Shown one piece after another: positions 32,272 to 40,385 of a stretch of DNA of 64,000 bases. The notes under the pieces were generated by a model. That model searched no databases, was not told where the DNA came from, and saw nothing but the letters and a program-made list of their open reading frames with translations. Position numbers and translations under genes: made by a program. The stretch's first letter is position 1, and each line of letters starts with the position of its first letter. This stretch comes from Streptomyces glomeratus (lineage in GTDB: Bacteria; Actinomycetota; Actinomycetes; Streptomycetales; Streptomycetaceae): assembly GCF_021462825.1 (NCBI RefSeq), contig NZ_JAKEEB010000025.1, positions 1 through 64,000 on the forward strand, given 5' to 3'.

Positions 32272-34959
32272 ATGACGGAGGCACGGCCCGGCGCGGCCGC
32301 CTCGGCTTCCCTGTGGGAACGCGACGCGGAACTTGCCGTCGTCAACGAGGCTATGGACGCCTTGTGCGACGACACATCGCCCTCCGCGTCGGGGAACCTA
32401 CTGGTGTTCGGCGGGGAGGCCGGCATCGGCGAGACGGCGCTCCTCACCGAGACACGCCGCATCGCCGAGCGGCGCGGCTGCACGGTGTGGTCGGCGCGTG
32501 GCGGCGAGACCGTCACGTCCGTCCCCTTCAATGTCGTACGGCAACTGCTCCAGCCCGCGCTCCTGTCCCTGATGCCGGAGGAGGCGCGGGAGTACCTGGG
32601 CGACTGGTACGACGTCGCGGGCCCCGCCCTCGGGATAACGGAACCGGGCGAACGGCGGGCCGACCCGCAAGGCGTCTGCGACGGCCTGATCGTCGCCGTC
32701 TCCCGGCTCGCCAAACGGGAGTGGCCCCTGGTCCTGCTCATCGACGACGCGCACTGGGCCGACCAGGAGACCCTGCACTGGCTCGCCGCCTTCTGCGAGC
32801 GCTTGGACGACCTGCGCGTGCTGGTCGTGGTCGCCCTCCGCCCCGGCGAGGTCGCCGGGGACAGCGCCCGTCACCTCGATACGATCGCCGCGGCCGCCCG
32901 CCATCCGGTCAGCACCCTGAGCGAACTCACGCCCGCAGCGACCGCCGGACTCACCCGCGCCACCCTCGGCCCACACGCCGACGCGCCGTTCTGCCGCGAG
33001 GTGTGGGCCGTGACCGGCGGCAATCCTTACGAGACCGTCGAACTCCTTGCCAAGGTGCAGGACAGCCAGCTGGAACCGGTCGAGGCGTCCGCCGCGGAGC
33101 TGCGCGCCCTGAACCGCTCGGCCCGCGGCAACGGCCTCGTCGCCCGTCTGGAGAGCCTCGGCATCGAAGCCACCCGGTTCGCCTGGGCCGCGGCCATCCT
33201 CGGGACCGGCATCACCGTCGACCTGGTGGCCCGGCTCGCCACCATGCGCCGCGAGGACGCCCTGCGCTGCGCCGAACTCCTCGCCGCCGCCCGCATCCTG
33301 GCGGAACCGGATCCGGCCGGCCGTCAGGCGGCCGACGGAGAGCTCGAGTTCGTGCACCCGCTGATCGCCAGCGCCGTCTACCGCTCCATCCCCGACGGGC
33401 TGCGCACCGCGATGCACGGCATCGCCGCACAGGTCGTCACCGACTCCGGACTCGGCGCCGCGGCCGCCTCCCGCCATCTCCTCGAGGTCCATCCCGACGA
33501 CGACGAGGAACTCGTCGAGCAGATGCGGGAGGCGGCGCGCGAACACCTCGCCGTCGGCGCCCCCGAGGCGGCCCGCCGCTGTCTGGAGCGGGCCCTGCTG
33601 GAGCCACCGCCGCCCGAGGTGCACCCGCATGTGCTCTACGAACTGGGCTGCGCGACCCTGCTGACCTCGCCCGCCACCACCATCGACTACCTCCAGGCGG
33701 CCCTCGCCATGCCGGGACTGGAGGGCGACGTGCGCGTCAGCGCCGTCTACCGCCTCTCCCAGGCCCTGCTGCACAACGACCAGCTGGACGAGGCGGTCCG
33801 CACCGTCGACGAGGAGGCCGCCCGCCTGGAACCCGGGCCCTCCCGGATGCGGCTTCAGGCCGTGCACTACATGTGGGAAGGCGTCCACGCGGCCGAGGAG
33901 GACTCCCCGGACCGCTCACAGGAGCTGGCCGAACTCGCCCGCACCTGCACCGGGAAGGACAACTCCGAGCGGGCCCTGCTCATCCTGCGCGGCTTCGACG
34001 CGATGACCCACGGCGAGAACGCCGAGGAGGTCGTGGAACTGTGCGACCGCGCCCTCGTCAACGGCCGGCTCGCCCCCGGACTCGGCTGGACCGACACCGA
34101 GTGGGGCATCGAACTGCTGCTGATGCTGGGCAGCGCCTACGCCTACACCGACCGCCTCGACCGGGCCGAGAGCCTGTTCACGGAGGCCCTGCGCGCATAC
34201 GAGTCCGCCGGGTGGAGCGGCGGCCACCTCGCCCTGGCCCACGCCTATGTCGGACTGGCGCACCGCAGGAGGGGCCGCCTGAGGGAGGCGGAGTCCTCCC
34301 TGCGCGCTTCCCTGCGCCTCGCCGAGCGCGTCGGCCGCGGACTGCCCCTGTACTGGTCCGCGACGTGCGGACTCGTCGACACCCTGCTCGCCCGCGGGCA
34401 TGTGGAGGAGGCCTGGTCGATTGCCGAGCGGTACGGCTTCGCGCCGCCGTACCCCTCCACCATCGTGCTGCCCGACACCCGCTGTGTCCGCGGCCGGCTG
34501 CTGCTCGCCGTCGGCCGCACCGAGGAGGGGGTGGGCGAGCTGGAGGCCGCCGAGAAGGCGGCCGCCGGGCGCGGGCACAACACCGTGCTGGCTCCCTGGG
34601 CCGGCGACCTCGCCCGCGCGCTGGCCACCGACGATCCGCGCCGGGCCGCCGAACTCGCCGTGACCGCCCGCCGGCAGGCGGAGCTGTCCGGCACCGACAC
34701 GGCCATCGGCGAGGCCCTTCGCGTGGCCGCCGCCCTGGAGACGGGCCAGCGCGCCACCGCACTGTACGCCCGGGCGGTGACGTATCTGGAGGCGTCACCC
34801 TGCGCCTACGAACACGCGGCGGCTCGCGTCGAGTACGGCCTCGCCACCCGTTCGGCGCCGGAGTTGAGGAGAGGGCTGACGCTGGCCCGTGCCTGCGGGG
34901 CGGACGGGCTGGCGGCCCGGGCACAGGAGGCACTGGAGGGCGACCGGGGGCTTGTGTGA
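32272..34959 (+). CDS. LAL-like AAA ATPase lacking the LuxR HTH and the Walker A lysine
   Basis: 895 aa from ATG with GGGGAGGT upstream. It matches the N-terminal and middle parts of large ATP-binding LuxR regulators: ERDAELAVVNEAMDAL, a P-loop at 47-55, Walker B LVLLIDDAHWAD (about 154-165), GGNPYETVELL, then a ~500-residue TPR-like helical region. Two things are odd. The P-loop reads GGEAGIGET, with Glu54 (GAG at 32431) where the essential Lys should be. And the chain stops at AARAQEALEGDRGLV just where the family's linker and LuxR helix-turn-helix should begin. A clean terminator follows, so this is its natural end. It may be a decayed or repurposed regulator. Confidence 0.8.
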   Translation: MTEARPGAAASASLWERDAELAVVNEAMDALCDDTSPSASGNLLVFGGEAGIGETALLTETRRIAERRGCTVWSARGGETVTSVPFNVVRQLLQPALLSLMPEEAREYLGDWYDVAGPALGITEPGERRADPQGVCDGLIVAVSRLAKREWPLVLLIDDAHWADQETLHWLAAFCERLDDLRVLVVVALRPGEVAGDSARHLDTIAAAARHPVSTLSELTPAATAGLTRATLGPHADAPFCREVWAVTGGNPYETVELLAKVQDSQLEPVEASAAELRALNRSARGNGLVARLESLGIEATRFAWAAAILGTGITVDLVARLATMRREDALRCAELLAAARILAEPDPAGRQAADGELEFVHPLIASAVYRSIPDGLRTAMHGIAAQVVTDSGLGAAAASRHLLEVHPDDDEELVEQMREAAREHLAVGAPEAARRCLERALLEPPPPEVHPHVLYELGCATLLTSPATTIDYLQAALAMPGLEGDVRVSAVYRLSQALLHNDQLDEAVRTVDEEAARLEPGPSRMRLQAVHYMWEGVHAAEEDSPDRSQELAELARTCTGKDNSERALLILRGFDAMTHGENAEEVVELCDRALVNGRLAPGLGWTDTEWGIELLLMLGSAYAYTDRLDRAESLFTEALRAYESAGWSGGHLALAHAYVGLAHRRRGRLREAESSLRASLRLAERVGRGLPLYWSATCGLVDTLLARGHVEEAWSIAERYGFAPPYPSTIVLPDTRCVRGRLLLAVGRTEEGVGELEAAEKAAAGRGHNTVLAPWAGDLARALATDDPRRAAELAVTARRQAELSGTDTAIGEALRVAAALETGQRATALYARAVTYLEASPCAYEHAAARVEYGLATRSAPELRRGLTLARACGADGLAARAQEALEGDRGLV

Positions 34960-34966
34960 CCCCCGG

Positions 34967-34991
34967 GGCTGGCGCGCACGGGGCGCCAGCC
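34967..34991 (+). terminator. terminator hairpin of the LAL-like gene
   Basis: GGCTGGCGC (34967-34975) with GCGCCAGCC (34983-34991), 9-bp perfect stem and 7-nt loop, starting 7 bp after the stop. Confidence 0.7.
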
Positions 34992-35024
34992 GCGGCATGA
35001 CCGCTTCGGGAGGAGCGTCTCTGA

Positions 35025-36986
35025 TCAGCTATGCGGTCCCATGTGGACCGTATGGTCTGGCACGGGTTCTGCCCACCTGGGCGGGGATGCGTGAGCGTGG
35101 AGATGGAATCCTGCGCCCAGTGTTGCTCCGCGTGGCCGGTGTCGGCGGGTGGTGGGTGTGCTGATCGTGGTCACGCCCTGGTGCCGGTCGGCTGCGCGGG
35201 GCAGCTGGGTCCGGCCCGGTGGTGCGTGTCCCTCCGGACGCTGGCCGGCCGGGCGGGTGGGCTTGGCCGGGGAGGGAACCTCACGTCGCCTGGGCGTGAG
35301 GCGGTTGGTTCGCGGCCGGGTGGGGCCGGTCTTCGACCGGTCCGTCCGGCTGGTCTTCGGGACGGTGGTGAGGACGGCCTTGGCCTCCATGGTGTCCACC
35401 ACGGCACGGATCACCATCTGCCCGGTTAAGTGGTCCACGATGGTCTTGGTCTGGTGGGCGAGGCCGCGTGCGGCGATCCGCTGCCAGGCGCCCTGGTCAC
35501 GGTCGCCCTGCCATCCGCACTCGGGGTTGGGGCAGATGGCCCACTTCCAGCCGGACACGGCAGGCCGGTCGGGGGCCTTGCGGTGCCTGAGCGGTGTGAG
35601 GCAGTGCGGGCAGTGCTTTGAGGTGTTGCGCGCAGGCACGGTGACCACGGCGATGCCGACTTCGGCAGTCAGGTGCCGCATGCGGTCGGTGATCTGGCCG
35701 CGCACGGTCTGCGAGAGGCGGATGTTGTGGGTGCGGCCCATGCCGCCTGCTTCCATCGACCGCAGGTCTTCCAGGTAGATGACCGTGGCCCCGGCCGCGA
35801 TGGCCTGATCCACAGCCCAGCGGGCGGCCGACCATGCCAGGGCGTCGTTGAGGTTCGAGCGGCGCTCGCTCACGCGCCGGATCTCCTGGGCCAGCACTGC
35901 GGCCTTGCCCTGAAGGGCGGGGTCGGCGAGCCGGACGTAGTGGTCGGTCTTGGCGTGCAGGCGTTCGGAGACACGGCGGAGCCGGTACTGCTTGGCCTGC
36001 ACACCTGCGGCCCGGAACTGGGCACCGTGGGCGAGTGTGCTGATGCGGCCGTCGTCGTGGAGGCGGGCAGCGCCGGCGGACAGGAGCGTGCCCAGGCCCC
36101 AGTCCACGCCCAAGGCCACCGTATGGCCCGCCCGCCTCGTCTTGGGTACGCAGTGGGTGTAGGCGAGGTCGGCCCGCACCTTGCCACCCGTGATGTACAC
36201 AGTCGGCAGGTGGATCACCGCGTTCGCCGGAACAGTCGGTGGCAGGGCGATGGGGCAGGCCACCCACGTCCAGTCGGCGTACGTGTGTGGGTCGGGGCGG
36301 GTCGGGAGCTTAAGCCGCAGCAGGGCCCGCTGCCCGTCATCGCAGCGTTGGATGGTGGCCTGCTGCGCGTCGCACGCGGCGAGCAGCAGCATGCGGGCCA
36401 CACGCGGCGCGCCCTCCAGTTCGAACACATCGGCCGGCAGACGCCCGTGCTTGCGCTGGAAGGAGACAGCCTGGCGGGTCCGGGAGCGAATGACGCTGGA
36501 CGGCAGGTACTGCCCGCCGGGGATCACCCCGCGTACCTGATCCCACTCTTTGGCAGTGCGCTTGGCGGGATCGGCAGGCCAGGCGGCCAGAACTCCGGCG
36601 GCCAGGTCAGCACGCCACTTCACCGATCGCAGCGCACGCCCGGCCATCTCCTGGGCCATGCGCACGATCCGGTCGTTCACCTTCACCCCATCGGGGGCGA
36701 CGGTCCAGCCCAGGCGGCGCAGCGCCATCCACGCGTTCGACGGCAGCCTGCGGCCTGCGGCATCCTGCCCCGAGGCCAAAGCGTTCACGTCGGCGGTGTT
36801 CCAGTGCCCGGCCAGCAGCGCGCTCGTCATGCCGGCCACCAGGTCGACGCACCAGCCGACCCGCTCGACCAAGCCGGCAGGGGTGAGGACTTCGCCGCTC
36901 TTCTCGTCCACGCCCGCACGAATGAGGGCGCGGGCGCAGGCGGTACGGGCCCTCTCGCCGTCGGCGAGGGGCAGCTTTCGGCTCAC
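35025..36986 (-). CDS. tnpB: TnpB-like RNA-guided nuclease, unusually long
   Basis: 653 aa from the GTG that overlaps the preceding stop as GTGA. TnpB proteins are RuvC nucleases guided by a transposon-encoded omega RNA. The RuvC residues are in place: ALGVDWGLGT (Asp about 295), VIYLEDLRSME (Glu about 406) and GDRDQGAW (Asp about 495-497). The zinc ribbon is KHCPHC and CPNPEC (Cys about 459, 462, 485, 490). Ordinary TnpB is ~400 aa. Here an extra ~150 residues precede the core and a ~125-residue Pro/Arg/Thr-rich tail follows the nuclease domain. The tail is translated from GC hairpins that could be the omega RNA 3' end. With its catalytic residues kept, it is not a TldR-type dead repressor. 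Confidence 0.8.
   Translation of the reverse strand: MSRKLPLADGERARTACARALIRAGVDEKSGEVLTPAGLVERVGWCVDLVAGMTSALLAGHWNTADVNALASGQDAAGRRLPSNAWMALRRLGWTVAPDGVKVNDRIVRMAQEMAGRALRSVKWRADLAAGVLAAWPADPAKRTAKEWDQVRGVIPGGQYLPSSVIRSRTRQAVSFQRKHGRLPADVFELEGAPRVARMLLLAACDAQQATIQRCDDGQRALLRLKLPTRPDPHTYADWTWVACPIALPPTVPANAVIHLPTVYITGGKVRADLAYTHCVPKTRRAGHTVALGVDWGLGTLLSAGAARLHDDGRISTLAHGAQFRAAGVQAKQYRLRRVSERLHAKTDHYVRLADPALQGKAAVLAQEIRRVSERRSNLNDALAWSAARWAVDQAIAAGATVIYLEDLRSMEAGGMGRTHNIRLSQTVRGQITDRMRHLTAEVGIAVVTVPARNTSKHCPHCLTPLRHRKAPDRPAVSGWKWAICPNPECGWQGDRDQGAWQRIAARGLAHQTKTIVDHLTGQMVIRAVVDTMEAKAVLTTVPKTSRTDRSKTGPTRPRTNRLTPRRREVPSPAKPTRPAGQRPEGHAPPGRTQLPRAADRHQGVTTISTPTTRRHRPRGATLGAGFHLHAHASPPRWAEPVPDHTVHMGPHS
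35031..35082. repeat. hairpins at the 3' end of tnpB, possible omega RNA end or element end
   Basis: ATGCGGTCC (35031-35039) pairs 8 of 9 with GGACCGTAT (35045-35053); GCCCA (35071-35075) pairs with TGGGC (35078-35082). Both lie within the last codons of tnpB, where omega RNA scaffolds of TnpB elements end. Confidence 0.45.
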
Positions 36987-37190
36987 GACACCTGCCCCCT
37001 CTCGCTGCACTGACCGGACTCGGCCAGCAGACGGCGGCGGTCGTCCGCACTGCGCACATCCACGGAGGAGAACCGACGCTCACGGCCGACCCACGTAAAC
37101 GGGATCTTGCCGTCCAACGCCCACTGACGAAGCGTCATCGGATGTATCCCTAGACGCTATCGCCGCCTTGGACATGCGCAGCAACTCCAT
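36983..37190 (-). pseudogene. frameshifted IS607-type helix-turn-helix (excisionase/MerR-like) gene
   Basis: From ATG 37190 the frame reads MELLRMSKAAIA, then continues only after dropping one base near 37153-37155 (A on the plus strand in TAGACGC) as LGIHPMTLRQW, ALDGKIPFTWVGRERRF and SSVDV, to end SERGQVS. The joined ~68-aa product is the winged helix-turn-helix of IS607 TnpA or excisionases, without the serine-recombinase domain. As it stands frame one ends after ~35 residues; an internal ATG at 37138 would give a truncated 51-aa product. Its stop overlaps the tnpB start by GTGA, so it was translationally coupled. The shift may be a sequencing error. Confidence 0.65.
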
Positions 37191-37220
37191 CCGTCCACAA
37201 CGGACGGCGAAAAAGGCAAA

Positions 37221-37246
37221 GGCAAGGAGGTCACCCGCTCCTTGCC
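37221..37246. terminator. 9-bp perfect hairpin between the HTH gene and rox
   Basis: GGCAAGGAG (37221-37229) pairs with CTCCTTGCC (37238-37246), 8-nt loop. It could be the element's left-end structure or an insulator ahead of the rox promoter. Confidence 0.5.
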
Positions 37247-37269
37247 ACTCTCAACGTATAGCGCAGTGG

Positions 37270-37288
37270 GGGGCTTGCGGCAAGGCCC
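37270..37288 (+). promoter_or_regulatory. rifamycin-associated element (RAE)
   Basis: GGGGCTTGCGGCAAGGCCC, a 19-bp imperfect inverted repeat that matches the RAE I recall from upstream of rifamycin-inactivating and HelR genes in actinomycetes. TATAGC (37257-37262) just upstream may be a -10. It lies 219 bp before the rox ATG, giving a long leader in which I see no other signal. Confidence 0.75.
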
Positions 37289-37507
37289 GGGTCCTGCTGC
37301 AGACTCTCCGGCCGAAGCCGGAACCTGTGGAACCAGGGATGCGCGAAGTACGTGCGCTCTGCCGACGTCCGGTTCTCGCGGGCCGTCGTACCACCGGTGG
37401 GACTCGGGGTGCGCTCGCGGGGACTGGGCTCGGAGGTGCGGGTGTGCGTGCCGCCGGATTGCGCGGAGCGGCGGGTCGGAATCCAATCTCGTTGAACGGG
37501 TGTGCCG

Positions 37508-38935
37508 ATGATTGACGTGATCGTGGCCGGCGGCGGACCGACCGGCCTGATGCTGACCGCAGAGTTGCGGCTGCACGGCGTGCACGTGGTCGTGCTGGAG
37601 AAGTTGACCGAGCCGACCGAGCAGTCCCGCGGGCAAGGCCTGCACGCGCGCAGCGTGGAGATGATGGACCAGCGCGGCCTGCTGGACCGGTTCCTGGCGG
37701 TGAGTGAGAAGTTCCAGGCCGGCGGCCTCTTCGGCGGTATCCACAAGCCATGGCCGGACCGGCTGGACACGGCCCACCCCTACGGCCTGGCCACCCCTCA
37801 GCCGGTCACCGAGCGGTTGCTCAACGAGCGTGCCCTCGAACTCGGTGCCGAGATCCGGCGCGGCTGCGAAGTGATCGGTCTGAGCCAGGACGCAGACGGG
37901 GTGACCGTCGAACTGGCCGACGGCACGCACCTGCGCTCGCGCTACCTCGTCGGCTGCGACGGCGGCCGCAGCACGGTGCGCAAGCGGCTCGGCGTCGGCT
38001 TCCCCGGCGAGCCCGCCAAGGTCGAGACACTGCTGGGCCATATGGAGGTGACCGAGGATCCGGCGACGGTCGCCGCCGTCGTCGCGGAGGTCCGCAAGAC
38101 CCAACTCCGGTTCGGCGCCATCCCCCTCGGGGACGGGGTGTACCGCCTCGTCGTGCCCGCCGACGGCGTGGCCGAGGACCGTGCGACCGCGCCGACCCTG
38201 GAGGAGTTCAAGAAGCAGCTGCGTGCCTTCGCGGGCACCGACTTCGGGGCGCACTCGCCGCGCTGGCTGTCCCGGTTCGGCGACGCCACCCGGCAGGCCG
38301 AGCGCTACCGGGTCGGCCGGGTGCTGCTGGCCGGCGACGCGGCGCACATCCACCCGCCGACCGGCGGACAAGGCCTCAACCTCGGCATCCAGGACGCGTT
38401 CAACCTCGGCTGGAAACTGGCCGCCGCGGTCGAGGGCTGGGCTCCGGAGGGGCTGCTGGACAGCTATCACGCCGAACGGCACCCGGTGGCCGCCCGTGTG
38501 CTGGACAACACCCGCGCGCAGATCACGCTGCTGGGGACCGATCCGGGTGCGACCGCGCTGCGGGAGCTGTTCTCGAAGCTGATGGACTTCGAGGAGGTGA
38601 ACCGGTACGTGACCGAGATGATCACCGCGGTGGGTGTGCGCTACGACTTCGGCGAGGGCCATGAGCTGCTCGGCCGGCGGCTGCGGGACGTGGAGCTGAA
38701 GCAGGGCCGCCTTTACGCGCTGATGCACGGCGGCCGCGGGCTGCTGCTCGACCAGACCGGCCGGCTCTCGGTGGCGGGATGGGCGGACCGGGTCGACCAT
38801 GTCGTCGACACCGGCGAGGAGCTGGACGCGCCCGCGGTACTGCTGCGGCCGGACGGCCATGTGGCGTGGGTCGGTGAGGATCAGCAGGATCTGCTCGGCC
38901 GGCTGCCCGAGTGGTTCGGCGCCGCCGTCGGCTGA
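37508..38935 (+). CDS. rox: rifampicin monooxygenase (Rox)
   Basis: 475 aa from the ATG at MIDVIVAGGGPTG; GTG 37502 is two codons upstream. Class A FAD monooxygenase that hydroxylates the rifamycin naphthyl ring and so inactivates the drug in the cytoplasm. The FAD Rossmann motif GGGPTG (about 8-13), the DG-type motif VGCDGGRSTVRK and LLAGDAAHIHPPTGGQG (about 273) are intact. Long stretches such as EQSRGQGLHARSVE, KPWPDRLDTAHPYGL and LDQTGRLSVAGWADRVDHV match the Rox proteins I remember from S. venezuelae. The perfect RAE upstream supports the assignment and predicts induction by rifamycins. The gene is next to the TnpB element, but its base use is like its neighbours. Confidence 0.9.
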   Translation: MIDVIVAGGGPTGLMLTAELRLHGVHVVVLEKLTEPTEQSRGQGLHARSVEMMDQRGLLDRFLAVSEKFQAGGLFGGIHKPWPDRLDTAHPYGLATPQPVTERLLNERALELGAEIRRGCEVIGLSQDADGVTVELADGTHLRSRYLVGCDGGRSTVRKRLGVGFPGEPAKVETLLGHMEVTEDPATVAAVVAEVRKTQLRFGAIPLGDGVYRLVVPADGVAEDRATAPTLEEFKKQLRAFAGTDFGAHSPRWLSRFGDATRQAERYRVGRVLLAGDAAHIHPPTGGQGLNLGIQDAFNLGWKLAAAVEGWAPEGLLDSYHAERHPVAARVLDNTRAQITLLGTDPGATALRELFSKLMDFEEVNRYVTEMITAVGVRYDFGEGHELLGRRLRDVELKQGRLYALMHGGRGLLLDQTGRLSVAGWADRVDHVVDTGEELDAPAVLLRPDGHVAWVGEDQQDLLGRLPEWFGAAVG

Positions 38936-39112
38936 GCGCCCCGTTGGGGCGACCGGAGCCCGAGCGGGGCGGCTGTGACCTGGCCCCGGTCACGGTCGCG
39001 CCCAGGTCACCCGCGCGGCGCGGAGGTCTGCCCCACGGACACCGCCGGAGTACCGTGCTGGGGCAGAGGCGTCCACGGGGTCGTGGGCGGTCCGGAGTCG
39101 AGAGGGTCAGCC

Positions 39113-39871
39113 ATGCCGGCCGAGGCCGAACCCGCGGGAATGAGAACCGTGCAGCGCGCGATCGACCTCCTCGGCCTCTTCGACGAGAGCCGCCCTGCCC
39201 TGTCCGTCCGCGACATCGTTTCGGCGTCCGGTCTGCCGAAGACGACGGTGCTGCGCCTGCTGGGGACCCTCAGGGCCAACGGACTGCTCTGGGTCGACGA
39301 GCACGGCCGCTATCTCGTGGGCCCCGCCCTGCTGCGCTGGTCCCGGCTCGCCGAACAGGTCTGGCGGCTGCCGCCCGCGGCCCGGGTGGTCCTGCGCGAC
39401 CTCGCGGTCGAGCACCGGGAGACGGTGCATCTGTATGTGCGCCGTGACGTCCACCGCGTCTGCATCGCCCAGCAGGAGGGGCCCCAGAGCCTGCGAGAGG
39501 TCGTCCGGGTCGGGGACGAACTCCCGCTGTGGGCGGGCGGCGCCGCCAAGGCGTTGCTGCTGGATGCCCCGGAGTCCCTGCTGCGCCGGGTCGCGGAGAC
39601 CTCCCCGCACGGGATCGCCCACCTGGAGACGCTGCGCGCGTGGCTCGACGAGGCACGCGCCTGCGGCTACGCCATCAGCCACGGCGAGCGCGAGGAGGGG
39701 CTGTCCGCGGTGGCTGTGCCGGTGCGGGGCCGCCAAGGAGCCGTGGTGGCGGCCCTGTCCTTCGGCGGGCCCAGCGCCCGGTTCGGCGACGAGCGCGTAC
39801 GGTGCTTCGCGGACGGCCTTCAGGGGGCGGCGGGGGAGCTGGCCCGGGCGGGGCTGCCGTTCGAGGTGTGA
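39113..39871 (+). CDS. IclR-family transcriptional regulator
   Basis: 252 aa from ATG with GAGAGGG upstream. The N-terminal winged helix-turn-helix is LSVRDIVSASGLPKTTVLRLL (about 30-50, core SGLPKTTVLRLL). The C-terminal effector domain (about 80-250) carries VHLYVRRDVHRVCIAQQEG, LPLWAGGAAKALL and HGEREEGLSAVAVPV. IclR regulators of this kind control aromatic or carboxylate catabolism, but no such operon is adjacent, so its target is unknown. The region between it and rox (177 bp) shows only a weak GTGACC/GGTCAC hairpin at 38975-38993. Confidence 0.85.
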   Translation: MPAEAEPAGMRTVQRAIDLLGLFDESRPALSVRDIVSASGLPKTTVLRLLGTLRANGLLWVDEHGRYLVGPALLRWSRLAEQVWRLPPAARVVLRDLAVEHRETVHLYVRRDVHRVCIAQQEGPQSLREVVRVGDELPLWAGGAAKALLLDAPESLLRRVAETSPHGIAHLETLRAWLDEARACGYAISHGEREEGLSAVAVPVRGRQGAVVAALSFGGPSARFGDERVRCFADGLQGAAGELARAGLPFEV

Positions 39872-40003
39872 CCGCCCGGGCCTCGGGAACGCGAGGTCCT
39901 GTGGTCCGTTCAGCGGACCGAACACACCGCTGACCGGATCCCCGACCTAGACTGGCAGCCACGGCAGCCCCACCGCGTACCCGGCAAGGAAGGCGGCATC
40001 ACC

Positions 40004-40336
40004 GTGGACCGGACCCTCGTCACCTCTTCCCCGCACTCCGCTGCCGACTGGTGGGTCACCGCCGATCAGGCGCGGCACGCGGCGCGCAGCGGACTGTCGG
40101 ACGCCGCGACGGCACCCGACCTGCTGCGTACGCTCGCCGAACTGGACGGGGCCCGCCGGGAGACGGTGGTCGCCGTCGGCGCCGCGGTGGAGGCGCTGCT
40201 GGAGGGCGGTGTCGCCTGGGAGGCGATCGCGGCGGCCCTGGGACTCGGCTCGGCCGACGACGCCCGGGCGGCACTCGCCTCCGCCCGCCGGGACGCCGCA
40301 GCGGCGATCGAACGCCGACGGGGCCGGCGGGCGTAA
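40004..40336 (+). CDS. hypothetical small helical protein
   Basis: 110 aa from GTG with GGAAGG upstream. All-helical and Ala-rich. The stretch ALLEGGVAWEAIAAALGL (about 63-80) resembles a degenerate sigma-70-like or resolvase-type helix-turn-helix, which recurs in small actinomycete proteins. The tail AAIERRRGRRA is strongly basic. There is no signal or membrane segment. I do not recognise a named family. It is convergent with the DNA ligase gene. Confidence 0.6.
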   Translation: MDRTLVTSSPHSAADWWVTADQARHAARSGLSDAATAPDLLRTLAELDGARRETVVAVGAAVEALLEGGVAWEAIAAALGLGSADDARAALASARRDAAAAIERRRGRRA

Positions 40337-40385
40337 CAAGCCTTCCGCCCAAGCCTTCCGCCCGCGGCCGACGCCTGCCGGAGGG

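Larger units (their letters stand above)
35020..37250 (-). mobile_element. TnpB-bearing element with IS607-type HTH gene; ends uncertain
   Basis: The element holds a tnpB-like gene preceded by an overlapping, frameshifted excisionase/MerR-type HTH gene. No Y1 or serine recombinase domain is present, so it is non-autonomous or decayed. The hairpins at 35031-35053 (past tnpB's 3' end region) and 37221-37246 (upstream) may be near the ends. No flanking target duplication is visible, as expected of IS607/IS605 elements. The boundary is set between the LAL terminator and the rox promoter, and is an estimate. Confidence 0.55.

Noticed and set aside
35025..36986. TldR-type nuclease-dead TnpB repressor
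   Set aside because: The RuvC Asp, Glu and Asp residues are all present.
38975..38993. GTGACC/GGTCAC hairpin after rox as terminator
   Set aside because: Six-pair stem 40 bp after the stop, too weak to call.
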